64,000 nucleotides of DNA from Pyronema omphalodes (GCA_024516155.1 JAJJXM010000106.1:1-64000), one strand, 5' to 3'. Positions 29,929 through 42,383 are shown, numbered from the stretch's first letter. Numbers and translations: made by a program. The notes: generated from the sequence alone by a model not told the origin.

Positions 29929-31831
29929 TTACAACCTTGGGGCCGGTTTTCTTGGGTAGGTTGTGTGAAATCGTCGGATAGCGTAGGGGGAATTCGTGAA
30001 GTTCTCCGAGGGGTGCCAAGTCCGGTCGGGATCAGGGAATCCCGTCCACCGTACACGATACTGGTGTCTATTTCGATGGTAGCGGGCATCAACTATCTCC
30101 TCCACTTCCCATTCCTCTTCGTCTTCAATGATAATGGTGGGGGAGGAGGTTGGACGTGCCCGGGGTTCGGTGTAAGAGTAGGTTGAGCTAGCTCAAGCAA
30201 TGATATGAGAAATACGGGGTGTATTTTCACACTGGCGGGGAGGTCCAACTTATACGCTCTTGTTCCCACGCGCTCGAGGATGGTGTATGGTCCCATCAGC
30301 TTGCAATCCAACCTGCTGGATGGGCGAGTTGTTTTCACATTTCTCCTCCGCAACCACACCCTATCCCTCTCCCTGAGCACAGGATCCGGGTGTCTTTTCC
30401 GATTTGCCTGTTCTGCCTGGGCAGCCTGTGCATCTCCGATTTCTGCCTGTAGTTCCCGGTGAAGGTTGGTGAGGGCTGAGACGTATTCCGCCACCTCCGG
30501 GAATCCTCCTTCTATTCTTCCCAGGCTGGGTGCAAACCGCGGATGATACCCATAATTCGCGAAAAAGGGGGTAATCTTCGTTGTCTCGGATTGAGTGTTG
30601 TTATAGCAAAACTCCGACATTGGGAGTAGTTTTTCCCAGTCATCCCACTGGTAATTGCAGTACGCCCGCAGGTACTGTTCGAGGGTAGCGTTCGTGCCTT
30701 CCGTCTGCCCGTCGGTCTCTGGGTGGAATGCGGTGCTGAGCTCTCTCGTCGTCCCTATTGCCCCCATCACTCGTTTCCAAAATGTCGAAGTACATAGAGA
30801 CCCGCGGTCTGAGAGGATATCATTAGGAAGTCCGTGGGCCCTGTCCACATGACTCAGGAATCCATCCGCCAGTTCCTTCGGCCCCATCGTGTCCGTACAG
30901 GCCACCAAGTGAGCCATCTTTGTGAATCGATCCGCAATTACCCATACGGCGTTGTTTCCTCCTCCTGACGGATGTCCGGTGATAAAGTCCATGGACACCG
31001 AATCCCACGGCCTCGCTGGTGGCTGTAAGGGTTTCAGGAGCCCGAACGGAGCGTGCCTAACTGGCTTGATTCTTTTGCAGGTATTGCAGTGGTCTACGTA
31101 TCGGTTGACATATTGGCGTTGCTGAGGCCAATAATAATTTCTACTGATTAGCGCCAAGGTCCTTGCCCGCCACGGGTGTCCCGCAACGAGTGCATCATGG
31201 TGGTCATGTAGGAGCCGTAGCTGCAATCCATGGTCGTCTGGTACCCATATCAACCCCTCATACAGCAGCAGCCCCTCGCGTTCTTCGCAAAGTCCCAATG
31301 CTACCTTCCCATCTATCTTCTCCCCAGTCCGTAATTTTCTTGATATTTCCTGTATCTCCTGATCCTCCCTTGTCTTCTGTTTAATTTCTCTTAACGATTC
31401 CTCGTCGACGTGTATTTCCATGACCTCGGCAGAGTTGATCCAGAAGGTCTGCGGTGGCAAAAGGACTCGTTCCCTGTTCTGCCGGTGTTTCAGCTCCCCT
31501 TCCCAAGGAGAATCTCCTGATTCTCTCGATAGGGTGTCGGGCTTTCCCGCAGGTTTGCCGGGTCGATAGGTTATTGCGAAGTCGTAGTTCGCCAACATTT
31601 CAGCCCACCTTGCCTGTCGTAGGTTTAGGTCTTTTTTTGTCGTCCAATATTCCAAATTTTTATGATCCGTTAATATAGTAATTTTGTGTCGAGTATTCTT
31701 GCAGTAGGTACCCCATTTATTTAATCCTTCCACTATGGCGAGAAGTTCTTTATCATGTATATCATAATTTAGTTCTGGGTCCTTTAGTTTGCGCGAGAAA
31801 TATCCCAATGGATGTAGGATGCCCTGGTCGT
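29929..31831 (-). pseudogene. M pol: RNase H, integrase, chromodomain
   Basis: RNase H: DKELLAIVEGL, LTDHKNLEYW. Integrase zinc domain: HHDALVAGHPWRARTLALI ... CNTCKRI. Catalytic triad: SMDFITG, LSDRGSLC and QTEGTN, the last with G where R is usual. A one-base shift in the C-run near 30135 separates this from the chromodomain frame (EEEWEVEEIVDAR, VRWTGFPDPDRTWHP), which ends APRL and TAA at 29931-29929. The N-terminal limit at 31831 is the LINE-D junction. Domain set and order are those of a chromovirus. Confidence 0.9.
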
Positions 31832-32508
31832 TTGTTTGTTTGTTTGTTTGTTTATTCATTACTCGTATGCAACCTTATTGGTTATGACGAGGGTACAGGT
31901 TTATAGTACATGGAAAGTCAAAAGCAAAAACAAAACAAAGTCCCGTCTCTACCTCCGCTGATCCTCCCTTAGGCTGTGATTTTGTGGTCCTGTCACCACT
32001 ATTACTTCGTTGGTCCTGTTGTCCAACCGCGTCTGCTGTTCCAGTGCCCTGTTCGCACAGAGGCAACCGCGCCGGGTGTCCTCTCTTTCCTCCACCCTTC
32101 CCCTCCCATGTTTTAGCCGTTTTTCCCGCCTTTATTTCCTCCACGAGCAAAAAGGAAAAGATAACCTCCGCCGGCCCACTCTGCCCCTTCCCATCGCGCC
32201 TCTCTCTCCTCGTGCAATCCCGTATACTCCTTCCGCCCTTAAAAACAAAACAAAAGAAAGGAAATAATCAAAGGAAAAACTCTCGTCGCGCAATCCCGTC
32301 CCCCCTTCCTACCCCGGTCCCTTCTCCTTCCACTGTCTTCTCCTATCCAACTCCGCCCGCGATAACAAAGGAAACAGAAAAGCAAAGAAAATAAGAAGGA
32401 ATACATGATGTCAAAAGAGAACGACGAATCTATAACGCACGGAGAAGTCAAGCGGTACTGCTTATTAGCTGTCAATGAAATGGGGGTGGTCTCGCCTGCG
32501 AGTCCTAC
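31832..32508 (-). other. LINE-D 3' UTR and tail
   Basis: The tail reads, on the minus strand, gcatacgagtaatgaataaa followed by aaac units. Just upstream aaccaataaggtt can form a short AACC/GGTT hairpin. B3 has the same type of 3' end. No gene is present. Confidence 0.65.
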
Positions 32509-33677
32509 TTAACCTGGCATGAGCCCATACCGAAGTAGCGACCTTTGTCGCGGAGATAAACGAAGAGAGAGCCTTTGTGCCGGAGGGGGGGAGAGGATGT
32601 TGTCCAAATTGATCCGGGAATTCCTGTGGAGTTTGAGATCCTGTCGAAGTGTTGTCCGGGCGTCCTGGTGATCTGGGCAGCTGAGGAGCAGGTGCCGAGG
32701 GGTCTGAGGGGGGTGTAGCGGGCAGCTACAATGTCGCGATGGGTAGGAGTCTGTTGGCGGGTGTGCCAGGTAGTCCAGAAAGTATCCGTGTCCTGTACGG
32801 AGACCAAGGATCGCGGTAGAGAGCCACCGGGGGTTGTCGACGTAGATGGGATCCATGCGTCTCTGGTGCGGGGCAGAGTATGTGTGTGGTCGATCGGTGG
32901 AGGAGTACCAGTGTGTCCACTCGGCGACGGTCTTCTCGCGTGCTTTCTTGCGTAGCCGGGTGAGTGTAATGGGTAGACTCGCACGGGGGAGGGATTCGGT
33001 GGCTTGTTTAGCCAGGCGGTCTGCGGCATCGCTGCCGGGTATGTCGGAGTGACCGGGAATCCAGTGGAGGGTGACTGTGACGTCGTGTTGTAGTAGGGCT
33101 TCGGCTGTCTCATGTATAGTGTGGGCTATTTCCTGGCCGGGGCCGCGTCGGAGGTGTGAGGCACGTTGGAGCGCAGCTTTGTTGTCGCTAAAGATGTGCA
33201 GTCGACGGTTGTGGAGGTTGAGGCGAGCGATGTATTTCAAGCACGTTAAGAGGCATTGTTGAATTGCGCGCACCTCTGCATCGAACACTTCAGCTGTGTC
33301 TCCCATAGGTACGATGGCGTTAATGGTGGTGGGTAGTCCAATGGTGATGGTGTATCCGGCGCCGGTGCCAGACGCGGTCTGCGACCTGTCCGTGTAGGCG
33401 ATGATGACATTGCGGCGTCGTCTGAGGTTGTCGAGGAGTAGGAGGTGGGCGTGCGCTGTCTCGGGTTTCGGGGCTGTGGGGATGTCGACGGTTAAGAGGT
33501 TTTCGTCGGCGTCGAGCGGAACGGGGAGGGAGGTGTCTTCGACCGGTGCGTTGAGAGGGAGCCAAGGCGAGAGAGAGTGTAGAGCGCTGAGGAGGCGCGT
33601 GGGCTGTCGTGTGGTATTGTGCCACGGGTGGTCGTACTCGTTTGCGATCTCAATAGCGGCGGATTGTAAGCTCGGTA
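32509..33677 (-). CDS. LINE-D ORF2, C-terminal part (RNase H)
   Basis: This is the continuation of D ORF2 downstream of the C3 insertion. It includes the linker and RNase H with IAYTDRSQTASGTGAGY, GDTAEVFDAEVRAIQQC, IFSDNKAALQRAS and WIPGHSDIPGSDAAD. These carry the expected acidic residues and the H...D pair. The terminal CSCPLHPPQTPRHLLLSC motif is a CCHC-like finger found at the ORF2 end in this LINE group. It ends at 32509. RNase H would remove template RNA during target-primed reverse transcription. Confidence 0.85.
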
Positions 33678-33690
33678 TGGGGAAGGATGT

Positions 33691-34422
33691 TTTTATTTAT
33701 TTATTTATTTATTCATACACGCATCCAACCGTAAGGTTATAGCGGTATCTACAAATTAAGTACAATGTTGAGAACCTGGGGGTGATGCCAGGTTCCCACT
33801 GGGTAAGCCCCAGAGCTGTCTATGTGGGTGGGAGTGTAGTCTCCCAAGTCTCGTCATGCAGTTTTTCATCTCGCGTCGTCAGATCCAAGGAGCCCTGTGC
33901 GCTCGGAGGCCACCTCGCCGGGTCGATACCCCATTTCCTCCACTCTTCCCCTCCCATTTTTAACCATTTTTCCGCCTTTATTTCCTCCACAAAGCAAAAA
34001 CAGAACAAAAGAAAGAGTAACTCCTCCGGGCCACCGCCCTCTCGCCTCCCCTCACTCCCCTCTCTCCGTCCGCGTCCTCAACTCCTCTGCTCTGCCCCTC
34101 TCATCCCTCTCCGCTGCTCCCTCCCGTCCGCCCCTCATCTCCTTCTCTACCTCCGCGCATCATCACCTCTCACTCGTCACCATCTCCGATCTCCTTTCCC
34201 ACGCGCCTTACATCTTCGTCTCCCCGCCCATCTCACGTTCCCCTTCACCTCCCCCCAAAGAAACAAAAGAAAACAGGAAAAATAACCCTCCTCATCCCCC
34301 CGTTGCTCCTCCTGCCCCTTCTGCCTCGCTCCTCGTCCCCTGTGTCTCCTCCCTCGCTCCTGCCCTTCCTCCCGTCGTCATTCCTATTTTCCTTTTTTTT
34401 TTTTTTGTTTTTTTTTTTTTCC
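33691..34422 (-). other. LINE-C3 3' module
   Basis: This is the same module as at 22964-23700 and 53085-53838. On the minus strand, after the ORF2 stop, comes an A-rich run (34391-34420), then a purine-rich stretch. It ends in ataaccttacggttggatgc and a tail of aaat units at the insertion edge. Confidence 0.7.
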
Positions 34423-34680
34423 TTAGTTATCGTGGGTTTCCACGTGCTCGTCCGTTAGGTCCAGCAGCGTCCCCCAGCCTGTCGTCAGTGTACGAGGAGT
34501 GTCCTCCTCAACGGGGTGGGTACTCAACTTCGCGTGTGCCCATTCGGCGGTCGCCACCTTGGTTTCCGAGATCATGGTAGACAGAGCTTTTGTGCCGGCG
34601 GTCGTGTACAAGATCGTGGGGAGAGTCAGTTGGCGTCGTCGGGGGATTCGTAGTGTTCCGGCGTAGTTCAGTCCGCTGTG

Positions 34681-36714
34681 TTTGTTTGTTTGTTTGTTTG
34701 TTCTTTCATTACTTGTTTGCAACCCGAAGGTTATGACAAGGGACAGATAAATACAAAAGAGAAGAAGAAAGAAATGTAAAAGCAAAAACCCAGTCTCCAC
34801 CTCTACCAGTCTCCTCCTCTTGATCGTTGTGGTTGTGGGGTCTGTCCCCACTGTTACTACGGGGGGTTTCTTGTCCAAGCGCGTCTGCTGTTCCAGTGCC
34901 CTGCTTGCACAGAGGCCGCCTCGCTGGGCTCCTCCCTTTCCTCCTCCCTTCCCCTCCCATTTTTAACCATTTTTCCTCCTTTATTTCCTCCACAAAGCAA
35001 AAACGAAACGAAAGCAACGTTAAACAGCCGCCGGGCCACCCGTGCCCCCACTCTCCTCTCCTCTCTCACCTCCTCCGCCGGTGTCTCCTGACTCTTTGCC
35101 CTTTGGGACACCCGGGCCCGCCCTGCCCCTCTTCTCCTCCCCTCTCTCCCCTTCTCCTTCCTTCTTCCTCAGCCTTCTCGCTGCTCCCCCTCGCCTCTCT
35201 CCCCTTCTTGTCGGTGGTGTTGTCAGTCCAAGATTGCCATTCCCAAGCACAATCTGGACGTTGATGCCTCCGCTCTTGACGACTTCTGCCCAAGTCTTCT
35301 TTGCAGAGGAGGTTGTCGTTCTGGGTTGGTGGGTATTCTTTCCCCGGCCACCATTCTTTGTTGTAGGGGTCTTGCTGGGTGTCACTGCCGTAGGTGTCGT
35401 CTCCTTCGCTTTCTGCTTCTTCCTCTGTGTAGCCTTTGCCTCCACAGTCTTCCATCCGTCGGTCTCAGCAGGGGCAGTGCTTGGGGCGTCGGGTAGAGGT
35501 GTGTCCTGAGCAGATGGACTGTCAGGGTGAGGTTCCGGTGTCGCTTCGGTCGACGTGATCGCGAGGAGAGGTAGGGGGGACATAGGCTTGAGGGCATCAA
35601 GCTTGTCCTGGGCGGCGGTAGTCGCATGTTTCGAGTGCATCAGGCTTCGCACCGGTGATGCCGCTCTCGGTTTGTGGTTTACCGGTCTTCTGTTTGTCGG
35701 TGAGGTGGGTTCGGTGTTCTGGTCGCTTCCCCTTCGCTTTCTCTTGCCAGGAGGGTTGCGAACAGCGTCCAGGACATCCTGAATGTCATGTTGGACGACG
35801 GACAGTTGCATAGTCATCTCTTCCATCGCTGAGGAAGAGGCCGTGAGGTTCGGTGAGGGGGGCGCCGAAATGACTTGTTGCTGTTCGTCGATTTTCTTCG
35901 TCAGGGCGTCCACAGCAGCCTTGAGAGCTGCTGTTTCTGCCTGTGTAGAGTCGTATGCTGCGCGCAGCTTCGTGTTTTCGCCGAGCAGATCGTTGAATTT
36001 GGTCATCATGACGTCGAATCTGCTGTGTATCGCATCGCTGTTGTTGCGTATGGATTCATCGAGGGTATTGAAGCGTCGCTGTGTGTCCTGATGGATCTGT
36101 TGTATCCCCAGGAAGCTGGCTCCAGTGACTTCGGGGTAGCTGTTATAAAACAGTTGCTCAAGGGAGGCATAATTGTCATCAACCAGGGCTGCCTGATTAA
36201 TGGCAGATACAATATTGCGACGGTATGTACTGAACCGGCTTTGGTCAGTTGTCGCTTGTTGCTGGTGTGTTGAAGCCGAAGGAACTGGTGATCCTGCCAA
36301 GACCACGCTCTGGAAGGGTGTTCCAGCGAAGTTTCCATCAACTTCATCAACTTTTCCATCTCTTCCATCGAAAGTAGGATTAGATCCATCATGAGGAAGG
36401 TCGGCTAGAACGTTATACGCGTTTCCGGACCGTTTCGATCGTTGGGCGTTGTTCTGTCGTTGTTTTGGCGACATTTCGTGAGGTGGGGTAAGCCAAAACT
36501 CGTGAAAACTTTGATTTTGCCACAAAAGTCAACAAAAACAACGTAGAATTCCCTGAAAATTCAGAGAATAACGTGACAGAGTGCTGCGAATCCGAATCCG
36601 ATGAGAAAACCGGGGGTTTCGGTGCTCGTTGTTGAGAATGCAGGGGGGGGGGTCGCCGTTGCCGTGTGGTGTCACCTTGCGGGAGGCGGGGGTCTCGCTA
36701 AGGGCGTTCAGGAT
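34681..36714 (-). mobile_element. LINE-B3, ORF1-only LINE with intact ORF and chimeric 5' end
   Basis: It is flanked by a 15-bp TSD gttcagtccgctgtg (34666-34680, 36715-36729) in C3 ORF2. The 3' end is of the D type: aaac-unit tail, D-like UTR and an aaccttcgggtt hairpin. This differs from B1 and B2, which end like C. The outermost 5' bases (36671-36714) are not B sequence: about 37 bases match G2 gag at 16351-16387 with one difference. Confidence 0.88.
35020..36474 (-). CDS. LINE-B ORF1 protein, 484 aa, intact
   Basis: The start MSPKQRQNN at 36474 was chosen because B2 shares it and the upstream codons are poorly supported. The middle region has a likely coiled coil (GENTKLRAAYDSTQAETAAL ... 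VDALTKKIDEQQQ). Basic patches follow (GKRKRRGSDQNTEP), then KTWAEVVKSGGINVQIVLG, related to the TWAERVS segment of LINE-A ORF1. The C-terminal 70 residues are Lys/Arg/Glu/Gly-rich. There is no zinc knuckle, endonuclease or RT. The protein is probably an RNA-binding protein of a LINE parasite; this copy is undamaged. Confidence 0.75.
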   Translation of the reverse strand: MSPKQRQNNAQRSKRSGNAYNVLADLPHDGSNPTFDGRDGKVDEVDGNFAGTPFQSVVLAGSPVPSASTHQQQATTDQSRFSTYRRNIVSAINQAALVDDNYASLEQLFYNSYPEVTGASFLGIQQIHQDTQRRFNTLDESIRNNSDAIHSRFDVMMTKFNDLLGENTKLRAAYDSTQAETAALKAAVDALTKKIDEQQQVISAPPSPNLTASSSAMEEMTMQLSVVQHDIQDVLDAVRNPPGKRKRRGSDQNTEPTSPTNRRPVNHKPRAASPVRSLMHSKHATTAAQDKLDALKPMSPLPLLAITSTEATPEPHPDSPSAQDTPLPDAPSTAPAETDGWKTVEAKATQRKKQKAKETTPTAVTPSKTPTTKNGGRGKNTHQPRTTTSSAKKTWAEVVKSGGINVQIVLGNGNLGLTTPPTRRGERRGGAARRLRKKEGEGERGEEKRGRAGPGVPKGKESGDTGGGGERGEESGGTGGPAAV

Positions 36715-39700
36715 GTTCAGTCCGCTGTGTGTTGAAGTTCGGGCATGAGAGGATTAGGTGTTTGGGGGTCTGTGGGGGATGTAGCGGGCAGTGACATGAG
36801 CGGGAGGGGTATTTAGTGGTGGGGGGGTGTGCTAAGCAGTCCAAGAAATATCCATGGCCTGTGCGAAGTCCCAACATAGCCGTCGATATCTTACGCGGGA
36901 CGGTGGTGTATGCGTTGTCGAGTCTTTTGCGGTGGGGGGCGTCGTACGTCTTGGGCTTCGGTGACGAAGAGTACCAGTCTACCCAGTCGGTGACATACTG
37001 CTCTCGTACCTGGCGTCTAACCCAGGAGAGGGAGATCGGGGGAGGCGCGGTTGGATTGAGGGAGGTAGCTGTTTTTGCTAGGAGGTCGGCTGTGTCGTTC
37101 CCGGGGATGTCTGTGTGTCCGGGGACCCAATGTAGAGTGACGGATGATCCGGATCGGCTAAGAGCGGACACCGTCGTGAGGATCGAGAGGGCCAGTTCTT
37201 GGCCGGGACCGTAGGAGGAGCGGGAGGCGCGAAGGATTGCTGCTTGATTGTCCGTGAAAATGTGCATTTTGCGGCGGGTGTGTCTGTTGAGGGTGATGAT
37301 CCTTTGGCAAGTGGTGAGGCAGTCGTGTATAGCTCTGACCTCTGCGTCGAAGACTTCGGTTGTGTCGCCCATTGGGATGGATTTCTTCCTCCCGGCGAGG
37401 TAAGCCGTCGGTGATGCAGTATCCCGCTCCGGTTCTTCCGTTCAGTTGTGAACCGTCGGTATATGCAATGATGTTGCGGGGGTCTGCGCGGAGGGTCTGG
37501 AGCAACGCTACGTGTGTCGTGGCTGCCTCTGATTTCGGGAGGGAGGTGATGTTGACTTTGAGGCGGGGGCGCTCCCATGGGGTGGGGTTGGGCTGTGTTG
37601 TGTTTTCGATGGTGTCGTCAGGCAGTACCCATTTGCTGACGGAGCGGAGCATGGTGACGAGACGGGAGGGGGCCGTGCCGGGTGACTGCCATTGGTGGTC
37701 ATACTCTTGTGGGCTGCAGATGGAGGAGTGAAAGTGATCGGGGACGGGGAAGGAGGAGGGGCAGCGTCTAACTACGGGGTGATTGGGGGGGAGAGAGAGG
37801 AGGCGGAGAACGTATTTGCGGGTGCGGTGATGTAGGCGGACTAAAACTGGGGGGATAGCTGCTTCGTTGTGGAGGGCTAGGATTGGCGTCGAGGTGAATG
37901 CGTTCAGAATTCGGCGAAGGGCGGAGTTTTGTTGCGTTTGTAGTAAGTTGGCGAGGCTTTTTTGCCCTGTCCACCAGATCTCGGAGCCAAAGTCGGACCT
38001 AGACAGCACACACGCGATGTGAAGAGTTCTCGTCGCAGACAGGGACAGACCTGTTTCGTGGCAAACGAGGCTTGGGAGGGCGTTGAGGGACCTGGCGGCG
38101 GCCGTCAGTCTTGTTTTCACATGATAAGAGAAGGAGAGTTTTCGGTCAAAAAATATTCCAATCCACCGAACCACGTCCGTCCGTCCTCCTTTCGTTCCTG
38201 GGGTGATGATTGTTCCGTTGGGCAAGCGCACGTTGACTGCGTCGGTGATCGTGTCTGTGCGGGAGCGGTGGAAGTGCAGCAGCTCCGATTTCGAGTCGTC
38301 GAATGCTACGGCGTTCGTTCGGGCCCATGCGAAGGCGGTGCGAGCTGCGGCCTCCAGCTCTCGGGCATTTTCTTCTCTGGTACGTCCGTGTGCGACGAGA
38401 GCTACGTCGTCCATGTAGCTCGGGGTCCATAGCGTCGGGTGAGTTGTCTGTAGTTTGTCGAATAGTGGGCGTAGGTAAATAAGGAAGAGGATGGGGGACG
38501 CCGGGAAACCTTGGGGGATGCCCGTCCTAATGGGTCGCTGTATGTCTGTTCGTCCGTCGAATGATAGGGCCGTTGTTCTGTCGCTTAGGAAAGTCGAACA
38601 CCAGGAAACAACTGCGGTCGGGCATCCCAGTGTACGCATTGTCGTGAGGAGGCGCGCGGAGGAGACATTATCGAAGGCTCCTCGCACATCTAAGAATCGC
38701 GCGGAGGTCACCATGCGGCGCCCCGCATTCGCTTCGATCTCGTGCGTTAGGGCCATTGCAGCGTCGATAGCCGAGTGTTTAGGGCGCCCGCCTATCTGCA
38801 TGCAGTATGTCGTGTGACTCCACCATGAGGCTGAGCCGAGTCGCCATAAGTTTTTCTAGAATTTTTCCCATGCAGTTCAGCAACGCAATGGGACGATAGG
38901 CCTTAACTGCGCTGTAGTCAGGCTTGTTCGGTTTCGGGATAACCACCGTCGTTGCTTCACGCCAGCACCTTGGGTGGTATCCTTTGTCACCTAGCCTTGC
39001 GTACAGTGCATCGAATACCTTGGGGATTGCGTCATAGGCTTTCCTTAGGCATGCGAATGTTATCATGTCGGGACCGGGGGCTTTCTTGGGGGAGGAAGAG
39101 TAGATTGCGTGGCGTATTTCTTCGGGGGTAAATGTGCGCCAGGGGATAATGGGGTGTGTGGGGGGGGTTTGAGTCTGGGGGGCAGCGGGGGGGGGGGTGG
39201 GAAGAGAGCCTGAAAGGCGTTCACTTTGTCTTCGAAATCAACATGTACCTTGTCTATCCCACCTACCTGGGTCTTTATCGGGGGGGTCAGCTGGGCGCGC
39301 CGGGGGTTGGTATATCTGAATGCGGCCCAGACATCGGGACCTTCTGCGGCGGCCAGGTATTCTTTCCACAGGGAGTCCTTCGCGTGTCGTACTCTGCGGT
39401 AGTGGGTGTTCCGGAGGCGTTTGTATTCCGCATGATGGGCTGGGAGGCGAGTAGATTTCCACCTCTTTCTTGCGCTCTGCATGTTCCTTCGAGTCGTGTT
39501 CAGTTCCTCCGTCCACCACCTCTTCGAGCGAGGAGTCGGCGAGAGGGTGGGTGTCGCCGTTTGGGCAGCTGCTTGAATGGAGTCGCGAATGAGAGCGGCC
39601 CATTCGTCCAGGTTACTTGCGGACGGGTTTGCGCGGAGGTGTGTCCAGTACGGGTGACTGGCCTCGGCCAGGGTTTGTAGTTCCCTGGTAAAGGTCTCCC

Positions 39701-40464
39701 AATCCGTTTTTTGCCAGTTAAGTCGTGGGGCGGTAGGGGTGGCGGCGTCGTGGTCTGGGTGGAGGGACGTTAGTTGGAAGCGGATGACCTCGTGGTCTGA
39801 ACCTCTGGCTAGGTCGTCGTCGACTGCACAGTTTGTGAGTTCCCTTGTCATCGCGGGGGATGTCAGGGTCAGGTCCAGAACCGACGAGCCAGAGCCGTCT
39901 TTGTACTGGTGGGTCGGGACGTCGGGGACGTTCGCCAGATTCCAGTGGTGGGTTTCGATCAATTCCACAATCTCTTCAGCTCGGGCTCTCCTGCGAGTGT
40001 TGGAATCCCACAACGGGTGGTGTGCGTTGAGGTCTCCCGTGATGACACATCGGCGAGGGAGGACGAGGGGGGTGAGGGCTCGGGGTAGGGTGTATAGTTT
40101 GGAAAGTGGGTCACGTTCATTATAGATGTTAAGCAAAAAGAAGGGGGGTATTAGGGGTGTGCGGACCTCGAGGACTTGTAGGTCTGGGTCTGCGGTGACA
40201 TCTGGTCGAGGGGTGACACTGATGTGGGGGTTCAAACGAGAGACGTAGGCGGCGGTCCGGTTGACCTTGTGATAGCCGCGGGGGGGAAGCAAAAGAATGA
40301 AGTTGGGGTGGGTTATAGCGAATTTGGGGTCCTTGACGTTTACCTCTTGGACAAGAATGATGTCGGTGGTAGCGCTTGCTGTATTTAACAGCGTCGTGAG
40401 GGCGGTGGTGCTGCGATTCGTGTTGTGGGACACGATGCGGAGGGTCGCCGCTGATGAATGTTGT

Positions 40465-42383
40465 CTATTCATCGGCGGTCATGGTGGTATCGGTAATGGG
40501 GTCGGTTTCGGCGGGGATGTTGTCGTAGGTGGCGTCTGGGCGGGTTTTGAGCCATGCCTCTCTCACAATTCCTATTTTCACTGGGCATTTAGTGCTGTAT
40601 GCTGCGTGTTGGGTGTCAGCATGTCCAGCGGCTACACAGTTCGAGCATCTGTAAACGGTGTGGATGCACTTCCTGCCCTTCTGTTTGGGGCATTCTCCAC
40701 ACAAGTGGTACTCCGTTGGGTGTACGGCGGCGCACATGGCGCAGGTAGGTCCGTTGTCGGCGGCGCACGTTGCGTGGTGATGGCCAAACTTCTGGCACCT
40801 ACGACATTGGTCGATGGGTCTGGCGGAGAAGAACTCGGTGACTTTTCGTGGTTCGAACAAGACGACGACCTTCGTGCGTTTCAATGTGTTGTAGTCGTTG
40901 AGAGAGTTGAGGGTGATCATGACGCTCGACGCCAACTTACCGGCCCGTTTGTCGGGGTGTGATATGTACCACGGTGGTTGGGTTAAGCTGACAGAGTGGT
41001 TACGTTCGATCTCGACTTGCAGTTTTTGCATGCCTTCTTCGGAGTCTGGGTAGTACTCGGTTGGTATGCCGTGGACCGCCAGTTTGTACCACTTCTCGTT
41101 TATGCGGGGAGGCAGCAACGTAGGGTGTACTGTGCGGGCAGCTTTGAGTATAAGGGGCAGGAGGGGGGTAATATCGGCGGGTGTAGTTTGGGGGGGGGGG
41201 GGGGTCAAAATAAGGTTTCCTTTCATGTTCTTCTTCACCATCGAGATGGAGACCTTCTCAGAAACATTTGCTGCGCGCAAGGCGTCGTTGACGGCTGTTC
41301 CGATTGCTACCTTTGAGCTCTCTGGGAAGGAACGGGGGTCCGGGCATGGGATAATAATGTCGGTGGGGGGGGGGGATTCTTTCTTTTGGGCCTTCACGGG
41401 TTTGGTGGTCTGTTTAGGAGGTGTAGGGGTAGCAGCGGGGAATAACTTCTTCGTTGCGGGTATTTCTTCTTGCCATGGGGTGGAGGGGTTCTGATCGGGG
41501 CGTGGGGCGTGGACGGGGAGGGGGATCTTGTGTTTCTTCAGCTCGTTCTCGGCATCAAGACAGCGCTTCTTCCAGTAGGCAAGTTCCTTACGGGAGGGGG
41601 CAGCGGGGGTGGGGGCGTGGATAGAGGGGAGATCGTTGGATTCGGGGGTGGGTGAGGCGGGGGTAGTGGGGTTCTCGGGGGTGGAGGAGGATTCGACGGG
41701 GGAAAGGAGGGCTGAGATGTCTTCGTTGGGGAGTATGACGGGGGCAATACGGGACAGGAGGTCATGGACAGCACGGATTGTAGACTGGTATTTGTGGATG
41801 GATCAGAACGCTTGGGTGACTCTGTCTTCGTGGCTTTGTCGGCGTGTCGAAACATGTCCGTGGCGGTGTTGAGATTGTCGTTGAGTTGGTCGATGGACGT
41901 TGCGAGGCTGTCCGTGGCAGGGTTGGTAGACAGGGGGTTGTCGGTGTCACGGCGGAGGCGTTGGACTCCAGCGGGAACGGGGGTGGAGTCGGCGGCGATG
42001 TGGGTGATGGAGTGGGCGGTGGAGGCAGCTGGGCGTTTCTTCGATTTGTCGGTTTGGCGTTGAACGGTGTATTTGGGGTCGGGGTTGGTCAATACGTCGG
42101 GGGTGTCATTGTTGTCAGGTAGGGTTTTCTTATTGTGGGGGGTTTTGGGGGGAGCGTTATTGGTGTTGCGCGCGACGGGGGTGGGGGAGCTTTCGCGGGA
42201 AGACGCGTCTTCGTCGCTAGAGTCGTCGCTGACGTCAGAGCACGTGTCTACGTGCATTTCCGTGTCGGACGCGTCGGACCCTTGCGGCTCTGCGTTAGCG
42301 CGTTTTTCTTTCGCGAGCGCTCGAGGGGGCGCTTTGTCGGGGGGGAGGGGCTGTTTCTCAACAGCGGAGGATCGAGTGGGCAT
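40465..42383 (-). pseudogene. LINE-C3 ORF1, one frameshift region
   Basis: The N-terminal part is open from MPTRSS at 42383 to about 41538, with a shift near 41810 relative to C2. The C-terminal part (41397-40465) is open through the 15-G tract (41190-41204), WYKLAVHGIPTE and the three Cys clusters (CRRCQKFGHHHATC and following). It ends TADE and TAG at 40465, overlapping the ORF2 ATG by 8 bases. It is closely similar to C2 ORF1. Confidence 0.85.

Larger units (their letters stand above)
34423..40472 (-). pseudogene. LINE-C3 ORF2, interrupted and frameshifted
   Basis: The endonuclease part is intact from 40472 (SHNTNRSTTAL, QEVNVKD, TGDLNAHHPLWD, GSDHEVIRFQL). The frame changes at an 11-G run (39187-39197) in the Pro-rich linker. 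It changes again near 38790, where a few bases of the HADQIGG codons are missing, and near 37390. RT motifs FLDVRGAFDNVSS and YMDDVALVAHG are present. RNase H (DAEVRAIHDC, FTDNQAAIL, WVPGHTDIPGNDTAD) follows and is split by LINE-B3 at 34681-36714. The last 80 codons end at 34423. Confidence 0.88.

Noticed and set aside
29480..30019. The Cys-rich frame as a C-terminal domain of M pol
   Set aside because: Pol ends with TAA at 29931-29929 in another frame, and the Cys-rich frame has its own ATG at 29923, so I call it ORF3. A frameshift fusion is not excluded.
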